Notes: generated by a model not told the origin, from the sequence alone. DNA of 17,783 nucleotides from an uncultured Ruminococcus sp. (GCA_902773155.1 CACYDK010000058.1:1-17783), one strand, 5' to 3'. Counted from the first letter of the stretch, positions 7,251-16,258 are shown. A program made the numbers and translations.

Positions 7251-7280
7251 AGCGCGCGCACCAAATGCGCGCGCTTTTTG
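7251..7280 (+). terminator. Intrinsic terminator of the GntR/ABC operon
   Basis: A perfect 10-bp GC-rich stem (AGCGCGCGCA 7251-7260 with TGCGCGCGCT 7266-7275), a 5-base loop and a T-run TTTTTGTG begin 8 bases after the permease stop. Confidence 0.92.
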
Positions 7281-7329
7281 TGTAAAAGCTTTTCCGTCGC
7301 CGGCTCTCTGCTCTTCGCTGATAAAACCC

Positions 7330-7358
7330 TTGCTATTTCTTTTCGATTTTGGTATACT
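7330..7358 (+). promoter_or_regulatory. Promoter for gltX-glnS
   Basis: TTGCTA (7330-7335) and TATACT (7353-7358) are spaced by 17 bases. Transcription near 7365 leaves a leader of only about 32 bases, too short for a T-box, so this synthetase pair is apparently not controlled by tRNA charging at this site. Confidence 0.7.
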
Positions 7359-7396
7359 GTAGGGTAGCAATTATCTATTTGAATTCGGGTGATTTT

Positions 7397-8857
7397 ATGT
7401 CAGTTATCAAAACAGTTCGTACCCGCTACGCGCCCTCGCCTACGGGCTTTATGCACGTTGGAAATCTGCGCACCGCGCTGTACGAGTATCTTATCGCAAA
7501 ATCCCAGGGCGGAGCCTTTGTACTGCGCATCGAGGACACCGACCGCGAGCGTTATGTTGAGGGCGCGGTCGACGTGATCTACAACACCCTCAGGCTCGCC
7601 GGTATCAAACACGACGAAGGTCCCGACGTAGGCGGAGATTACGGCCCCTATGTTCAGTCCGAGCGCAAGGATATGTACCTTCCCTATGCCGAACAGCTCA
7701 TCAAAAACGGCAAGGCCTACCGTTGCTTCTGCACCAAGGAAAGACTCGACAAGCTCAGCGAGACCCTCGAGTTCGGCGGCTATGACCGTCACTGCCGCGA
7801 TCTTTCCGACGAGGAGATCGAGCGCAATCTAAGCGAGGGCAAGCCCTATGTTATACGCCAAAAAATGCCGCTCGACGGTAAAACGACCTTCTCTGACGCT
7901 GTTTTCGGCGAAATCACCGTGGAAAACTCCGAGCTTCAGGATCAGATCCTCATAAAGACCGACGGCTACCCCACATACAACTTCGCGAACGTCATTGACG
8001 ACCACACGATGGGCATAACCCACGTTGTGCGCGGAAGCGAATACCTGAGCTCGACCCCTAAGTACAACCTCCTCTACGACGCCTTTGGCTGGGATATCCC
8101 CACCTACGTTCATCTTCCGCTCATTATGGGAAAGAACGAGGACGGCTCGGTGTCGAAGCTAAGCAAACGCCACGGCTCGACGGGCTTTGAGGATTTGATA
8201 AGCGAGGGATACCTCCCCGAGGCGATTATAAACTACATCGCGCTGCTCGGCTGGTGTCCTAAGGACAACAAGGAGATCTTCACGATGCGCGAGCTCGAGC
8301 AGAGCTTCTTTATAGAGGGTATCAGCAAGTCTCCGGCGGTATTTGACTACGACAAGCTCCTGTGGTTCAACACGGAATACATAAAGGCGATGAGCGAGGA
8401 CGAGTTCACGTCGCACGCAGAGCCATATTACAAGGAAGTTTTCAAGGATAGCGCGCTCGATTACGGAAAGCTCACCGCGATCTTGCAAAAGCGCACCGAG
8501 AAATTCACCGACATTCCCGAGAAGATACGCTTTTTCGCACAGCTTCCCGATTACTCAAAGGAGCTCTTCGTAAACAAAAAGAGCAAGACGAACCTTGAGA
8601 ACGCTCCCGTAAATCTGCGCGAAGCCTACAACCGGCTCAGCGCCCTGCCCGAGTGGACGGCAGACGCGATACACGACTGCCTGATTAATATGGCGCAGGA
8701 GCTCGAGCTCAAAAACGGAACGGTTATGTGGCCTGTAAGGATCGCCGCGGCGGGTCAGACCGTAACGCCCGGCGGAGCAATTGAAATTCTCGACATTCTC
8801 GGCCGTGAGGAAAGCCTTAGAAGGCTCGAAATCGGGCTCGAAAAGCTCGCAAGTTAA
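7397..8857 (+). CDS. gltX: Glutamyl-tRNA synthetase
   Basis: This 486-residue class I synthetase charges tRNA-Glu in the cytoplasm. The ATP-binding signature appears as [12 protein letters not shown] at 12-23 (HVGN in place of HIGN) and as KLSKR at 254-258. A zinc-binding set C110, C112, Y129 and C133 matches the C-x-C...Y-x-x-x-C pattern known from E. coli Glu[11 protein letters not shown] at 44-52 is a family hallmark. The frame is open upstream from a TTG at 7349, but ATG 7397 gives the normal family N-terminus. The ribosome-binding site is GGGTGA at 7387-7392. The leader GGTGATTTTATG recurs word for word before glnS, 16 bases downstream of the gltX stop. Confidence 0.96.
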   Translation: MSVIKTVRTRYAPSPTGFMHVGNLRTALYEYLIAKSQGGAFVLRIEDTDRERYVEGAVDVIYNTLRLAGIKHDEGPDVGGDYGPYVQSERKDMYLPYAEQLIKNGKAYRCFCTKERLDKLSETLEFGGYDRHCRDLSDEEIERNLSEGKPYVIRQKMPLDGKTTFSDAVFGEITVENSELQDQILIKTDGYPTYNFANVIDDHTMGITHVVRGSEYLSSTPKYNLLYDAFGWDIPTYVHLPLIMGKNEDGSVSKLSKRHGSTGFEDLISEGYLPEAIINYIALLGWCPKDNKEIFTMRELEQSFFIEGISKSPAVFDYDKLLWFNTEYIKAMSEDEFTSHAEPYYKEVFKDSALDYGKLTAILQKRTEKFTDIPEKIRFFAQLPDYSKELFVNKKSKTNLENAPVNLREAYNRLSALPEWTADAIHDCLINMAQELELKNGTVMWPVRIAAAGQTVTPGGAIEILDILGREESLRRLEIGLEKLAS

Positions 8858-8873
8858 CAGAATTGGTGATTTT

Positions 8874-10541
8874 ATGGAAAAAGAAATAATGTCCGGTAAT
8901 TTTATACACACCTTTATCGACGAGGATATCGCCGAGGGCGGAGCCTACTACGGCAAAAAGGTTCACACACGTTTTCCGCCGGAGCCGAACGGCTATCTGC
9001 ACATCGGCCACGCCAAGGCGATCTTCGTTGACTTTGGCACGGCCGAAAAATACGGCGGCCTGTGCAACCTGCGTATGGACGACACCAACCCCACCAAGGA
9101 GGACGTCGAGTACGTCGACGCCATCAAGGAGGATATAAGGTGGCTCGGCTTTGACTGGGGAGACAGGTTCTACTACGCCTCCGACTATTTTGAGCAGATG
9201 TACGACTGCGCCGTTGAGCTTATAAAGAAGGGACTTGCCTACGTGTGCGAGCTATCTGGCGAGCAGATGCGCGAATACCGCGGCGACATAAGCACTCCGG
9301 CAAAGTCTCCCTACCGCGACAGGCCTGTTGAGGAGAGCCTCGACCTGTTTCAGCGCATGAGAAACGGCGAGTTTGAGGACGGAAAAATGACGCTCCGCGC
9401 CAAAATTGACCTGGCCTCCGGAAACTTTAATATGCGCGACCCGGTAATCTACCGCATTAATCATATGGCTCATCACCGCACCGGAACAAAGTGGTGCATT
9501 TATCCGATGTACGACTTTGCTCACCCGATCGAGGACGTGATAGAGGGAATAACCCACTCGCTCTGCACGCTCGAATTTGAGGCGCACAGACCGCTCTACG
9601 ACTGGGTCGTGGAGAATATTTCGGCCGAGTGCAGACCGCGCCAGATCGAGTTTGCCAGGCTTGGGATAAACAACACGGTCATGAGCAAGCGCAAGCTGCG
9701 CGCTCTGGTCGAGGAAAACTACGTAAGCGGATGGGACGATCCGAGAATGCCCACGATCTGCGGACTTCGCAGGCGCGGCTATACCCCTAAGGCGATCAGG
9801 AGCTTTACCGACCAGATCGGCGTTTCAAAGGTGAATTCCACCGTGGAATACGGCTTTCTTGAGCACTGCCTGCGCGACGACCTGAACGAGACCGCCGCTA
9901 GAGCCATGGCTGTTCTCGACCCCGTCAAGCTCGTTATCACAAATTATCCCGAGGATAAAACCGAGGTTTTTGAGGTTGAGAATCATCCCAATCACCCCGA
10001 GATGGGAGTTCGCGAGGTCACCTTCTCGAGAGAGCTCTACATCGAAAGCACCGACTTTATGGAGGAGCCGATCAAAAAGTATCAGCGCCTTTATCCCGGC
10101 AACGAGGTAAGGATCAAGAGCGCCTACATAGTTAAATGTACCGGCTGTAAAAAGGACGAGAGCGGCCGCGTGACCGAGGTTTACGCAGAGTACGACCCGG
10201 CTACGCGCGGAGGCAATACTCCCGACGGACGCAAGGTCAGGGGCACGATCCACTGGGTCAACGCCGCCGACTGTATCGACGCGGAGCTCAGGCTCTACGA
10301 CAATCTCTTTACAGACCCCGAGCCGGACACCGGCGACAAGAATTTTCTGGATTTCTTAAATCCCGAGTCGCTCGTGATAAAGACCGGATGTAAGCTTGAG
10401 AAGAGCCTTCTCGACGCAAAGCCCGACGACCGCTTCCAGTTTATGAGACAGGGCTACTTCTGCCTCGACAAGGACAGCTCGCAGGACAAGCCGGTATTCA
10501 ACCGGAGCGTAAGCCTTAAGGACAGCTTTAAGCGAAGCTGA
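8874..10541 (+). CDS. glnS: Glutaminyl-tRNA synthetase
   Basis: This 555-residue class I synthetase directly makes Gln-tRNA-Gln. HIGH is intact at 43-46 ([16 protein letters not shown]), and the second signature reads VMSKRK at 269-274. The block [22 protein letters not shown] at about 210-231 is specific to GlnRS as against GluRS. The C-terminal anticodon-binding beta-barrels follow, and the length matches the family. The open frame begins at 8781 inside gltX, but ATG 8874 with GGTGAT upstream is the sensible start. Most Firmicutes lack GlnRS and use the GatCAB amidotransferase route instead, so its presence, in tandem with gltX, is informative about the lineage and suggests old transfer. 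Confidence 0.96.
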   Translation: MEKEIMSGNFIHTFIDEDIAEGGAYYGKKVHTRFPPEPNGYLHIGHAKAIFVDFGTAEKYGGLCNLRMDDTNPTKEDVEYVDAIKEDIRWLGFDWGDRFYYASDYFEQMYDCAVELIKKGLAYVCELSGEQMREYRGDISTPAKSPYRDRPVEESLDLFQRMRNGEFEDGKMTLRAKIDLASGNFNMRDPVIYRINHMAHHRTGTKWCIYPMYDFAHPIEDVIEGITHSLCTLEFEAHRPLYDWVVENISAECRPRQIEFARLGINNTVMSKRKLRALVEENYVSGWDDPRMPTICGLRRRGYTPKAIRSFTDQIGVSKVNSTVEYGFLEHCLRDDLNETAARAMAVLDPVKLVITNYPEDKTEVFEVENHPNHPEMGVREVTFSRELYIESTDFMEEPIKKYQRLYPGNEVRIKSAYIVKCTGCKKDESGRVTEVYAEYDPATRGGNTPDGRKVRGTIHWVNAADCIDAELRLYDNLFTDPEPDTGDKNFLDFLNPESLVIKTGCKLEKSLLDAKPDDRFQFMRQGYFCLDKDSSQDKPVFNRSVSLKDSFKRS

Positions 10542-10579
10542 TAATTTAAAAACAAAAGAAATTCCGCGCGACGGAAAAT

Positions 10580-10622
10580 GTCGGGCAGACAGGTTGAAAT
10601 TAATTCAGCCTGTCTGCCCGAC
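10580..10622. terminator. Long perfect palindrome, bidirectional terminator between glnS and pyrF
   Basis: Arms GTCGGGCAGACAGG (10580-10593) and CCTGTCTGCCCGAC (10609-10622) pair perfectly and extend by five more pairs, one a G-U, to a 5-base loop, about 19 bp in all. On the plus strand GATATTTTTATT follows; on the minus strand CATTTTCC follows. It stands at a convergent junction, 39 bases after glnS and 26 bases after the pyrF stop on the other strand, so it can end both transcripts. It resembles the element at 1860-1904. Confidence 0.85.
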
Positions 10623-10647
10623 GATATTTTTATTCGTTTTTCAGCTA

Positions 10648-11565
10648 TTATAAAAACTGCCTGAGATCTTCGCGCATTCTAAGCGCTTCCTCCCTGGCGG
10701 CCTCGGCAAAGGCTTCGTGAGACTTTCCCTGAGCCTTCCACGCGCACATTATTCCGCGCGAGGAGTTTATTACCGCACCGATACCGTTCTTGTCAAAGGC
10801 GTATTTTGTGTCCTCGGCTCCTCCTCCCTGAGCTCCGTAGCCCGGAACAAGGAAAAACGTATGCGGCAGCTTTTCTCTGAGCTCCTTTAGCATTTCGGGA
10901 TAGGTCGCGCCGACTACTGCGCCTACTCCGCTGTAGCCGTATTTTCCGGGGAGCGCTTCGCCCCATTTTTCGCACATTGCGCCCATCTGCTCGTAAACGG
11001 TTTTGCCGCTCTCGAGCTTCATATCCTGCAGCTCGCCGGAGCTGGGGTTTGAGGTTTTTACGAGGACAAATATACCCTTGTCCTGCTTTTGGCAGATGTC
11101 GAGCAGAGGAGCGATCCCGTCAGAGCCGAGATAGCCGTTTACCGTGAGCGCGTCCGCTCCGAAGGGCTCGATATCCATACCGCCGACGTCGGTCAGGCCG
11201 AGATGAGCCGCGGCGTAGGCCTGCATAGTTGTGCCGATATCGTTGCGCTTAGCGTCGGTAATGACGAACATCCCCTTGCTCTTAGCGTAGGCTATTGTCT
11301 CGCAGAGCGCCCTGACGCCTTCGTAGCCGTACATTTCGTAGTAGGCAGCCTGAGGCTTTACCGCAGGAACGATGTCGTACAGAGAATCGATGAGCGCCTT
11401 GTTAAAGCTTATCAGCGCCTCGGCCGCGCCCTTGAGGCTTCGGCCGTATTTTTTGAAGCATTCGTCCTTGATCGATTCCGGCACATACTCGAGCTTGGGG
11501 TCGAGTCCGGCAACCGTGGGATTCTGCATTTCCGTAATTCTGTCAATTAATCTGTCGAGAGACAT
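10648..11565 (-). CDS. pyrF: Orotidine 5'-phosphate decarboxylase (type 2)
   Basis: This 305-residue enzyme converts OMP to UMP, the last step of de novo pyrimidine synthesis. The catalytic array D-x-K-x-x-D is visible as D104, K106 and D109 in ITDAKRNDIGTT. The length and the N-terminal NPTVAGLDP mark the longer 'subfamily 2' decarboxylases, not the roughly 230-residue type of Bacillus. The C-terminal phosphate-binding region holds VPGYGAQGGG. ATG 11565 follows TAAGGAGG with good spacing. It starts 11 bases after the aldolase-like gene stops, so it is the last gene of that operon. Confidence 0.95.
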   Translation of the reverse strand: MSLDRLIDRITEMQNPTVAGLDPKLEYVPESIKDECFKKYGRSLKGAAEALISFNKALIDSLYDIVPAVKPQAAYYEMYGYEGVRALCETIAYAKSKGMFVITDAKRNDIGTTMQAYAAAHLGLTDVGGMDIEPFGADALTVNGYLGSDGIAPLLDICQKQDKGIFVLVKTSNPSSGELQDMKLESGKTVYEQMGAMCEKWGEALPGKYGYSGVGAVVGATYPEMLKELREKLPHTFFLVPGYGAQGGGAEDTKYAFDKNGIGAVINSSRGIMCAWKAQGKSHEAFAEAAREEALRMREDLRQFL

Positions 11566-11576
11566 ATTTTACCTCC

Positions 11577-12548
11577 TTAATCCAAATCGAGAAGGTCGAT
11601 ACGGAGAGTCTTGTAGTCGGTACGACCCTGATTGATGAATTCTATCGCCGTGCGCGGGTGGCTGTTGAGCTGACCTGTGAGAATATAAGGGATATCAAAG
11701 CCCCATTTTACGCCCTCTTCCCTGAGGCGGGTCATATGATCGCCGATTTGGTCGAGAATGGGCTCAACGTTGTATTTAGGGTTCTTAAGGAAGCCGATAA
11801 GCAGCTCTGACTGGCAGTTTCCGGCGCCACGACCCATTCCCATAACGGTGCAGTCGAGGTAGCTTACGCCCTCCTGGAGCGCGTCGATCGTGTTGCCAAA
11901 GGCGAGGCTCTGGTTGTTATGAGCGTGAATACCGACCTGCTTACCGTATTTTTCGGCGTACTCGAGGTACATCTGGGAGAAACGTCGGATCTGCTCGGGG
12001 TAGAACGCGCCGTAGCTGTCGACGATGTAGAACACGTTTACGGGAGTTTTGCCTAAGATGTCGAGCGCAGCGCACAGATCCTCGGTGCGGTTTTTGGAGA
12101 TCGCCATTATGTTGATCGCGGTCTCGTAGCCCATTTTATGGCAGTGCTCGATCATATCCACAGCGACGGGAAGCGTGTGGATATATGTTGCGATACGCAC
12201 CATATCCACGGGGCTCTCGTTTTTAGGACGGATGTCGCGCTTGTAGTCGCAGCGGCCGACGTCAGCCATAACCGCGATTTTCATAGGCGAGTCGTTTTCG
12301 CCGACTATCGCGCGTATATCGTCGTCGTCGCAGAATTTCCACTTGCCGAATTTATCGGGGCTGAACACCTTTTTTGAAGCCTTGTAGCCGAACTCCATAT
12401 AGTCGACTCCGGCGTTGATGTTGTTGTGATAGAGATCTCTTACAAATTCATCGGTGAAGTAAAAGTCGTTGCATAGTCCTCCATCGCGCATTGTGGCGTC
12501 GAGCACGCGCACGTCCTCGCGCACGGAGAGAAGATTACCCTTGGACAT
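11577..12548 (-). CDS. DRE-TIM (HMGL-like) aldolase-family enzyme of unknown substrate
   Basis: This 323-residue protein carries the signatures of the DRE-TIM metallolyases, the group that includes 4-hydroxy-2-oxovalerate aldolase, HMG-CoA lyase and isopropylmalate synthase. These are LDATMRDGG at 16-24 with R21-D22, the metal-binding H208-A-H210 in GIHAHNN, and GMGRGAGN at 237-244. A divalent-metal-dependent cleavage or condensation of a 2-oxo acid is expected, but the substrate cannot be read from the sequence. It does not belong to the standard pyrimidine pathway although it lies between pyrC and pyrF, 65 bases after one and 11 before the other. ATG 12548 is preceded by AAAGGT. It could supply or use an aspartate- or pyruvate-linked metabolite, but this is speculation. 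Confidence 0.85.
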   Translation of the reverse strand: MSKGNLLSVREDVRVLDATMRDGGLCNDFYFTDEFVRDLYHNNINAGVDYMEFGYKASKKVFSPDKFGKWKFCDDDDIRAIVGENDSPMKIAVMADVGRCDYKRDIRPKNESPVDMVRIATYIHTLPVAVDMIEHCHKMGYETAINIMAISKNRTEDLCAALDILGKTPVNVFYIVDSYGAFYPEQIRRFSQMYLEYAEKYGKQVGIHAHNNQSLAFGNTIDALQEGVSYLDCTVMGMGRGAGNCQSELLIGFLKNPKYNVEPILDQIGDHMTRLREEGVKWGFDIPYILTGQLNSHPRTAIEFINQGRTDYKTLRIDLLDLD

Positions 12549-12613
12549 ATAAAATTACCTTTCCGTCCGCATATTTTACTGTCGCCTTACCGCGGACACA
12601 TAAGGCTTCCGGT

Positions 12614-13876
12614 TTAGTCCTTGTACACAATCTCGCCGTTTACGACGGTGTACTTGACCTTACCCTTGAGCCGCATTCCCTTGAATGGAGTGTTGCGGCT
12701 TTTTCCGTGGAAAAGCTTTGGATCCACGGTGTGGCTTTCGTTCATATCAAAAATAACGATATCCGCAGGCGAGCCCTCGCGCAGAGAGCCTGCCTCTATA
12801 CCGAGAATACCGGCAGGGCTGGTGCTCATTTTTTGTATGAGCTCGTTTATTGTGAGATACCCCTTTGAAACCAGCGCGGTTATTCCCGCGGCCAGAGAGG
12901 TCTCCATACCGATGGAGCCATTGGGAGCGGCAACAAAGTCGGACTTCTGCTCGGGCGTATGCGGAGCGTGATCTGTGGCGATAGCGTCGAGGGTTCCGTC
13001 TGCGAGTCCCCCGATCACCGCGAGCATATCCTCTTCTCTTCTGAGCGGAGGATTCATACGGTAATCGGCGTCGCGCTTAAGAAGCTCTTTTTCGGTAAAC
13101 GTAAAGTAATGCGGAGCTGTCTCGGCAGTGACCTTTACCCCGCGCTTCTTTGCCTCGCGGATCAGGGCTACCGAGGATTTTGTGCTGACGTGGCATATGT
13201 GAACGGGAACGTCAAAGGCCTCCGCTAAGGTGATCTCGCGCATCGTACCGCAGTCCTCCGCGGCGGCCGGGATACCGGGAACGCCGAGCTTTCGGCTTAC
13301 CTCTCCCTCGTTGATTATTCCGCCGTCGGCGATCTCGAGACTCTCGCAGTGAGCTGTCACTGTCATCCCGAGCTCGGGAGCACGCTTCATGGCGTTAATG
13401 AGCATTGAAAGATCTCCGACCGGGCGGCCGTCGTCGGATAGAGCGACGGCTCCGGCCTCCTTGAGCTCGTCGAGGTCGGTAGCCTCCTCGCTCTTGAGTC
13501 CCTTTGTTATCGCGGCGGCTATGTAAACCTTAGCCTTGGCGTCGGCGGCCTTTTCCCTGATGTATTTTATCGTCTCAGCGCTGTCTGTAGCCGGAACCGT
13601 GTTCGGCATAGCGAGCAGGCTTGTTACTCCGCCCGCCGCGGCGGCCTCACAGCCCGAAAGGATATCCTCCTTGTCGGTCTGGCCGGGATCGCGGAGATGA
13701 ACGTGCATATCGACAAGACCCGGAGCGGCAATGAAGCCGTCGGCGTAGATTATTTCGTCGGCGTTCGTGAACATCCCGAAGCCCTTGATCACGCCGTTAT
13801 CAACAAAAATATCTGTTACCTCGTCAAAATTTCTTGACGGGTCGATTACTCTGGCATTTTTGATAAGAAGGCTCAT
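12614..13876 (-). CDS. pyrC: Dihydroorotase (class I)
   Basis: This 420-residue amidohydrolase closes carbamoyl-aspartate to dihydroorotate. Metal ligands are visible: H58 and H60 in VDMHVHLRDPG, the bridging aspartate in LSDDG at 147-150 (typical of Gram-positive class I enzymes instead of a carboxylated lysine), H176 in TAHCES, H229 in HICHVS and the catalytic D302 in IATDHAPHTPE. R62 and the NPPLR segment at about 275-279 contribute to the substrate site. ATG 13876 follows GGAGAT and lies only 3 bases after the stop of the membrane-protein gene, so translation is probably coupled. pyrB, carAB and pyrKD are not in the window. Confidence 0.96.
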   Translation of the reverse strand: MSLLIKNARVIDPSRNFDEVTDIFVDNGVIKGFGMFTNADEIIYADGFIAAPGLVDMHVHLRDPGQTDKEDILSGCEAAAAGGVTSLLAMPNTVPATDSAETIKYIREKAADAKAKVYIAAAITKGLKSEEATDLDELKEAGAVALSDDGRPVGDLSMLINAMKRAPELGMTVTAHCESLEIADGGIINEGEVSRKLGVPGIPAAAEDCGTMREITLAEAFDVPVHICHVSTKSSVALIREAKKRGVKVTAETAPHYFTFTEKELLKRDADYRMNPPLRREEDMLAVIGGLADGTLDAIATDHAPHTPEQKSDFVAAPNGSIGMETSLAAGITALVSKGYLTINELIQKMSTSPAGILGIEAGSLREGSPADIVIFDMNESHTVDPKLFHGKSRNTPFKGMRLKGKVKYTVVNGEIVYKD

Positions 13877-13879
13877 GGC

Positions 13880-15715
13880 TTATCTCCTTCCTGTGGGTCG
13901 GCCCTGCGGACGGCCTGACGGGCGACCCGAACGGGGGCGGTTGTTAGTATTTCTTCTGTCGGGAGCCGGACGTCTTACGGGGCGCTCTGCGGAGGAATGA
14001 ACCTTTACAAGGTCGTTTTCGCCCCTGTGCGCGTTTTCCATACGGCGAACCCTCTCCGCGTCGCGCTGAGCGCGTCTGCGCTCGGATTCCTGACGGCGGC
14101 GCTCCTCCTCGGCTCTGCGGCGTTTCTTGATAGCTCTGTTGCGCTTTACCGTCCGGTAAAGGTTGATACAGAAGTACCTGCAGTGGACGGCGATGAATAC
14201 AATGACCGTCCAAATCGCGGCGAGCACCTTGAGTAGACCTCGGCCGATTACCTTGAGCACCCTTCCGGTTGCCGAAAGTCCCTTGCGCGCGTTGTCGGCG
14301 AAGGACTGCGAGGGTCCTTCATCGTAATTCTCCTCGTCGTCATAGGCGTAGGTTGAGCGGCGGACGTTGCTTATCGCGGAGCGGAAGCGCTCGCTTACGG
14401 CAGGCTCGTCCACGTCATAATATCCGCTTTCGCCAAACTCGGCCTTGCTCTCAAGCCCGCTCTTTTCAAGCGCCTCCTCAATAGCTGCGCTGTCGATCCG
14501 CTCGGTGTTGAGCGGCTGCATAGGCTTGATCTCGACCGTCTGCTCAAGCTCGTCCTCGGGCTCGTATTCCTCGAGCTCCTCCTCGTCGAACTGCTCGAGG
14601 GCGTCGTCCTCCTCCGGAGTCTCCTCTGCGGCGATGATCTCGTCCTCTTCGCCGGGGATGATCTCGTCCTCGTCGTTTACGATGATCTCGTCCTCTTCCT
14701 CATAGGGCTTTGCGTACTCGGGCTCAGCCGGCTGATCGGCGAGTGCTTCGAGCTCATCGGGCTCGTCGAAGGCGTTCATTCCGCCTAGCACCTCGTCCAG
14801 ACTTTCAAGCTCGTCGCCGGGTACCACGGTTCTTTTTGCGGTCGTATATTCCGATGCGATCGTCTCGCGCTCGTGTCTTTCGGGAATATCGTCCCTCTTG
14901 AAATCATCGTAAACTCCGTCGCGAGGGATCTTGGTTGTGTTCGTGATTTTGCGCTCGTGAGCAAGCTCATGAACCAGGTGCTTGTGGCGGCGTTCGGGAG
15001 TTTTGAAGAATTTTATCAGAAATACCAGTACTCCGGCGACTAATAATACTCCGATGAGCGTCACTCCGATGTAAAGCCAGAGGTTGGCGTTACCTGAAAA
15101 AACGTTCTGTTCAAGGATGGTCGTTTGGTCGATGATCTCGGTAAAAAGAGCCTCGTTGTCGGCGGTGAATTTTTTTCCGGCCGCGGCCTGAAGGGTGATA
15201 ATGATGTTTTGGCCGTTGATTACCGTGTTGTACTGACGCGCCTGAACTATTTTATCGTCGGACTTGACGGTAGTCGCCAGATAGATATACTTGACCCCGT
15301 TGTGCTCCGAAATCGAGGCGGATTTATTGGACTTGTCCTGCAAAAGCTCACCCATGACCGCGCTCAGCTTTTCGTCGTCCATACTGCTGTAGCTTCCGGC
15401 CGAGCGTGTGTAGGCGTTCTCGGTCATAGTGACCGTCAGCGTCAGCGAGCTGTTCTTCTTCATGCTCTGGAGGTAGATGTTGCCCTCCTTGAAATTTTCC
15501 ATTGTCTCCTTATAATTGAGACCGAATTTTGAAAAATAGGAGTCGGTTTTTGCGCTTTCGCGGGTGATAGTCATCATATCGTTGGGGATCGAAATACTCA
15601 TATGCAGAGCTTCGATCTCAAACGCCGTGCTCTCAGCGAACGCTGTCGCCGAAAAAGCGGCGAAAATCGTCGCGCAAAGCAGAAAAACCGTGATCAATTT
15701 GCCGAATTTTTTCAT
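13880..15715 (-). CDS. Unknown exported/membrane protein with acidic and arginine-rich segments
   Basis: I do not recognise this 611-residue protein. Visible parts in order are: a signal peptide (1-27, cleavage after AFA); an exported domain of about 180 residues (28-208) with alternating beta-like stretches; a transmembrane helix (211-236); a strongly acidic region (300-395) with the repeated unit EDEII; a second hydrophobic stretch (489-520); and a very basic tail (521-611) rich in R, ending in GRP repeats. If both hydrophobic stretches span, the basic tail would lie outside, against the positive-inside rule; the second may be amphipathic. The frame is open to 15757, but GGAGG at 15727-15723 is spaced for ATG 15715, not for ATG 15721. 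It opens the operon that holds pyrC and pyrF. Confidence 0.75.
   Translation of the reverse strand: MKKFGKLITVFLLCATIFAAFSATAFAESTAFEIEALHMSISIPNDMMTITRESAKTDSYFSKFGLNYKETMENFKEGNIYLQSMKKNSSLTLTVTMTENAYTRSAGSYSSMDDEKLSAVMGELLQDKSNKSASISEHNGVKYIYLATTVKSDDKIVQARQYNTVINGQNIIITLQAAAGKKFTADNEALFTEIIDQTTILEQNVFSGNANLWLYIGVTLIGVLLVAGVLVFLIKFFKTPERRHKHLVHELAHERKITNTTKIPRDGVYDDFKRDDIPERHERETIASEYTTAKRTVVPGDELESLDEVLGGMNAFDEPDELEALADQPAEPEYAKPYEEEDEIIVNDEDEIIPGEEDEIIAAEETPEEDDALEQFDEEELEEYEPEDELEQTVEIKPMQPLNTERIDSAAIEEALEKSGLESKAEFGESGYYDVDEPAVSERFRSAISNVRRSTYAYDDEENYDEGPSQSFADNARKGLSATGRVLKVIGRGLLKVLAAIWTVIVFIAVHCRYFCINLYRTVKRNRAIKKRRRAEEERRRQESERRRAQRDAERVRRMENAHRGENDLVKVHSSAERPVRRPAPDRRNTNNRPRSGRPSGRPQGRPTGRR
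14633..14695. repeat. Three 15-bp direct repeats with a 24-bp period
   Basis: GATGATCTCGTCCTC occurs at 14633-14647, 14657-14671 and 14681-14695, each exactly 24 bases apart. They code on the minus strand for an eight-residue unit containing (E/D)EDEII in the acidic part of the unknown membrane protein. The units are near-identical at the DNA level, so they probably arose by recent tandem duplication. Confidence 0.8.
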
Positions 15716-15755
15716 AGCCATACCTCCGAGCAAAAATTTTACCCATTCACAATAC

Positions 15756-15784
15756 ATTATACTACTTTCGGGCTATAAAAGCAA
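15756..15784 (-). promoter_or_regulatory. Promoter for the membrane-protein/pyrC/aldolase/pyrF operon
   Basis: On the minus strand TTGCTT (15784-15779) and TATAAT (15761-15756) are spaced by 17 bases. Transcription near 15749 gives a leader of about 34 bases, with no room for a PyrR-type attenuator. No other promoter is evident inside the operon, so the pyrimidine genes are probably expressed from here. Confidence 0.75.
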
Positions 15785-15795
15785 GATAAAGAATA

Positions 15796-15826
15796 ACGAA
15801 AAAAGCGCGCCCGAAGGCACGCTTTT
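15796..15826 (-). terminator. UUCG-loop terminator of the ribosomal/rpoA operon
   Basis: Read on the minus strand, AAAAGCGTGCC pairs with GGCGCGCTTTT (one G-U) around a TTCG tetraloop closed by C-G, then runs into TTTTTT. It lies 91 bases after the rplQ stop and directly upstream of the next operon's promoter. The single non-Watson-Crick pair is a wobble only on the minus strand, which supports that direction. The stretch 15827-15916 shows no other feature. Confidence 0.88.
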
Positions 15827-15916
15827 GTTCTTTTACACGATTTTCAATCAAAATCTTTAATACGATGTCGGCGAGATATCCCGCAACAGACGTTAAAGGT
15901 CTTGATTTAGGCTGTA

Positions 15917-16258
15917 TCAGACTAATTCGATGATCGCCATCTCAGCGGCGTCACCGCGGCGGGGACCGATTTTTGTAATACGGGTATAACCGCCGTTTCT
16001 GTCTTTATACTTGGGACCGATCTCGTCGAAAAGCTTCTTTGTTACGGATTCCTTAGTAACGAATTTCATAACGAGACGCTTGTTGGCGAGGGTGTTGTCC
16101 TTGGAAATTGTGATCATTTTCTCTGCCATAGAGCTTACCTCTTTAGCGCGGGTAACGGTTGTTTCGATCTTACCCTTCTCCAAGAGGAAGGTAACCATCG
16201 CGCGGAGCATAGCGGTTCTCTGGGCAGTAGTTCTTCCAAGCTTTCTTGTACCTGGCAT
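15917..16258 (-). CDS. rplQ: 50S ribosomal protein L17
   Basis: This 113-residue ribosomal protein lies near the peptide exit region of the large subunit. The N-terminus [19 protein letters not shown] and the C-terminal [22 protein letters not shown] are diagnostic of L17, and the length matches the family. ATG 16258 is preceded by AAGGAG. It follows rpoA by 31 bases, in the order rpsD-rpoA-rplQ that is widely conserved in bacteria, and is the last gene of the operon. Confidence 0.97.
   Translation of the reverse strand: MPGTRKLGRTTAQRTAMLRAMVTFLLEKGKIETTVTRAKEVSSMAEKMITISKDNTLANKRLVMKFVTKESVTKKLFDEIGPKYKDRNGGYTRITKIGPRRGDAAEMAIIELV

Noticed and set aside
7281..7396. Possible T-box or riboswitch before gltX
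   Set aside because: The promoter at 7330-7358 leaves only about 32 bases of leader and no specifier or antiterminator structure is visible.
12549..12613. Hairpin in the 65-base gap between pyrC and the aldolase gene (GTCCGC 12565-12570 with GCGGAC 12592-12597)
   Set aside because: It has only six pairs with a 21-base loop and no T-run, so it is weak as a terminator or regulator.
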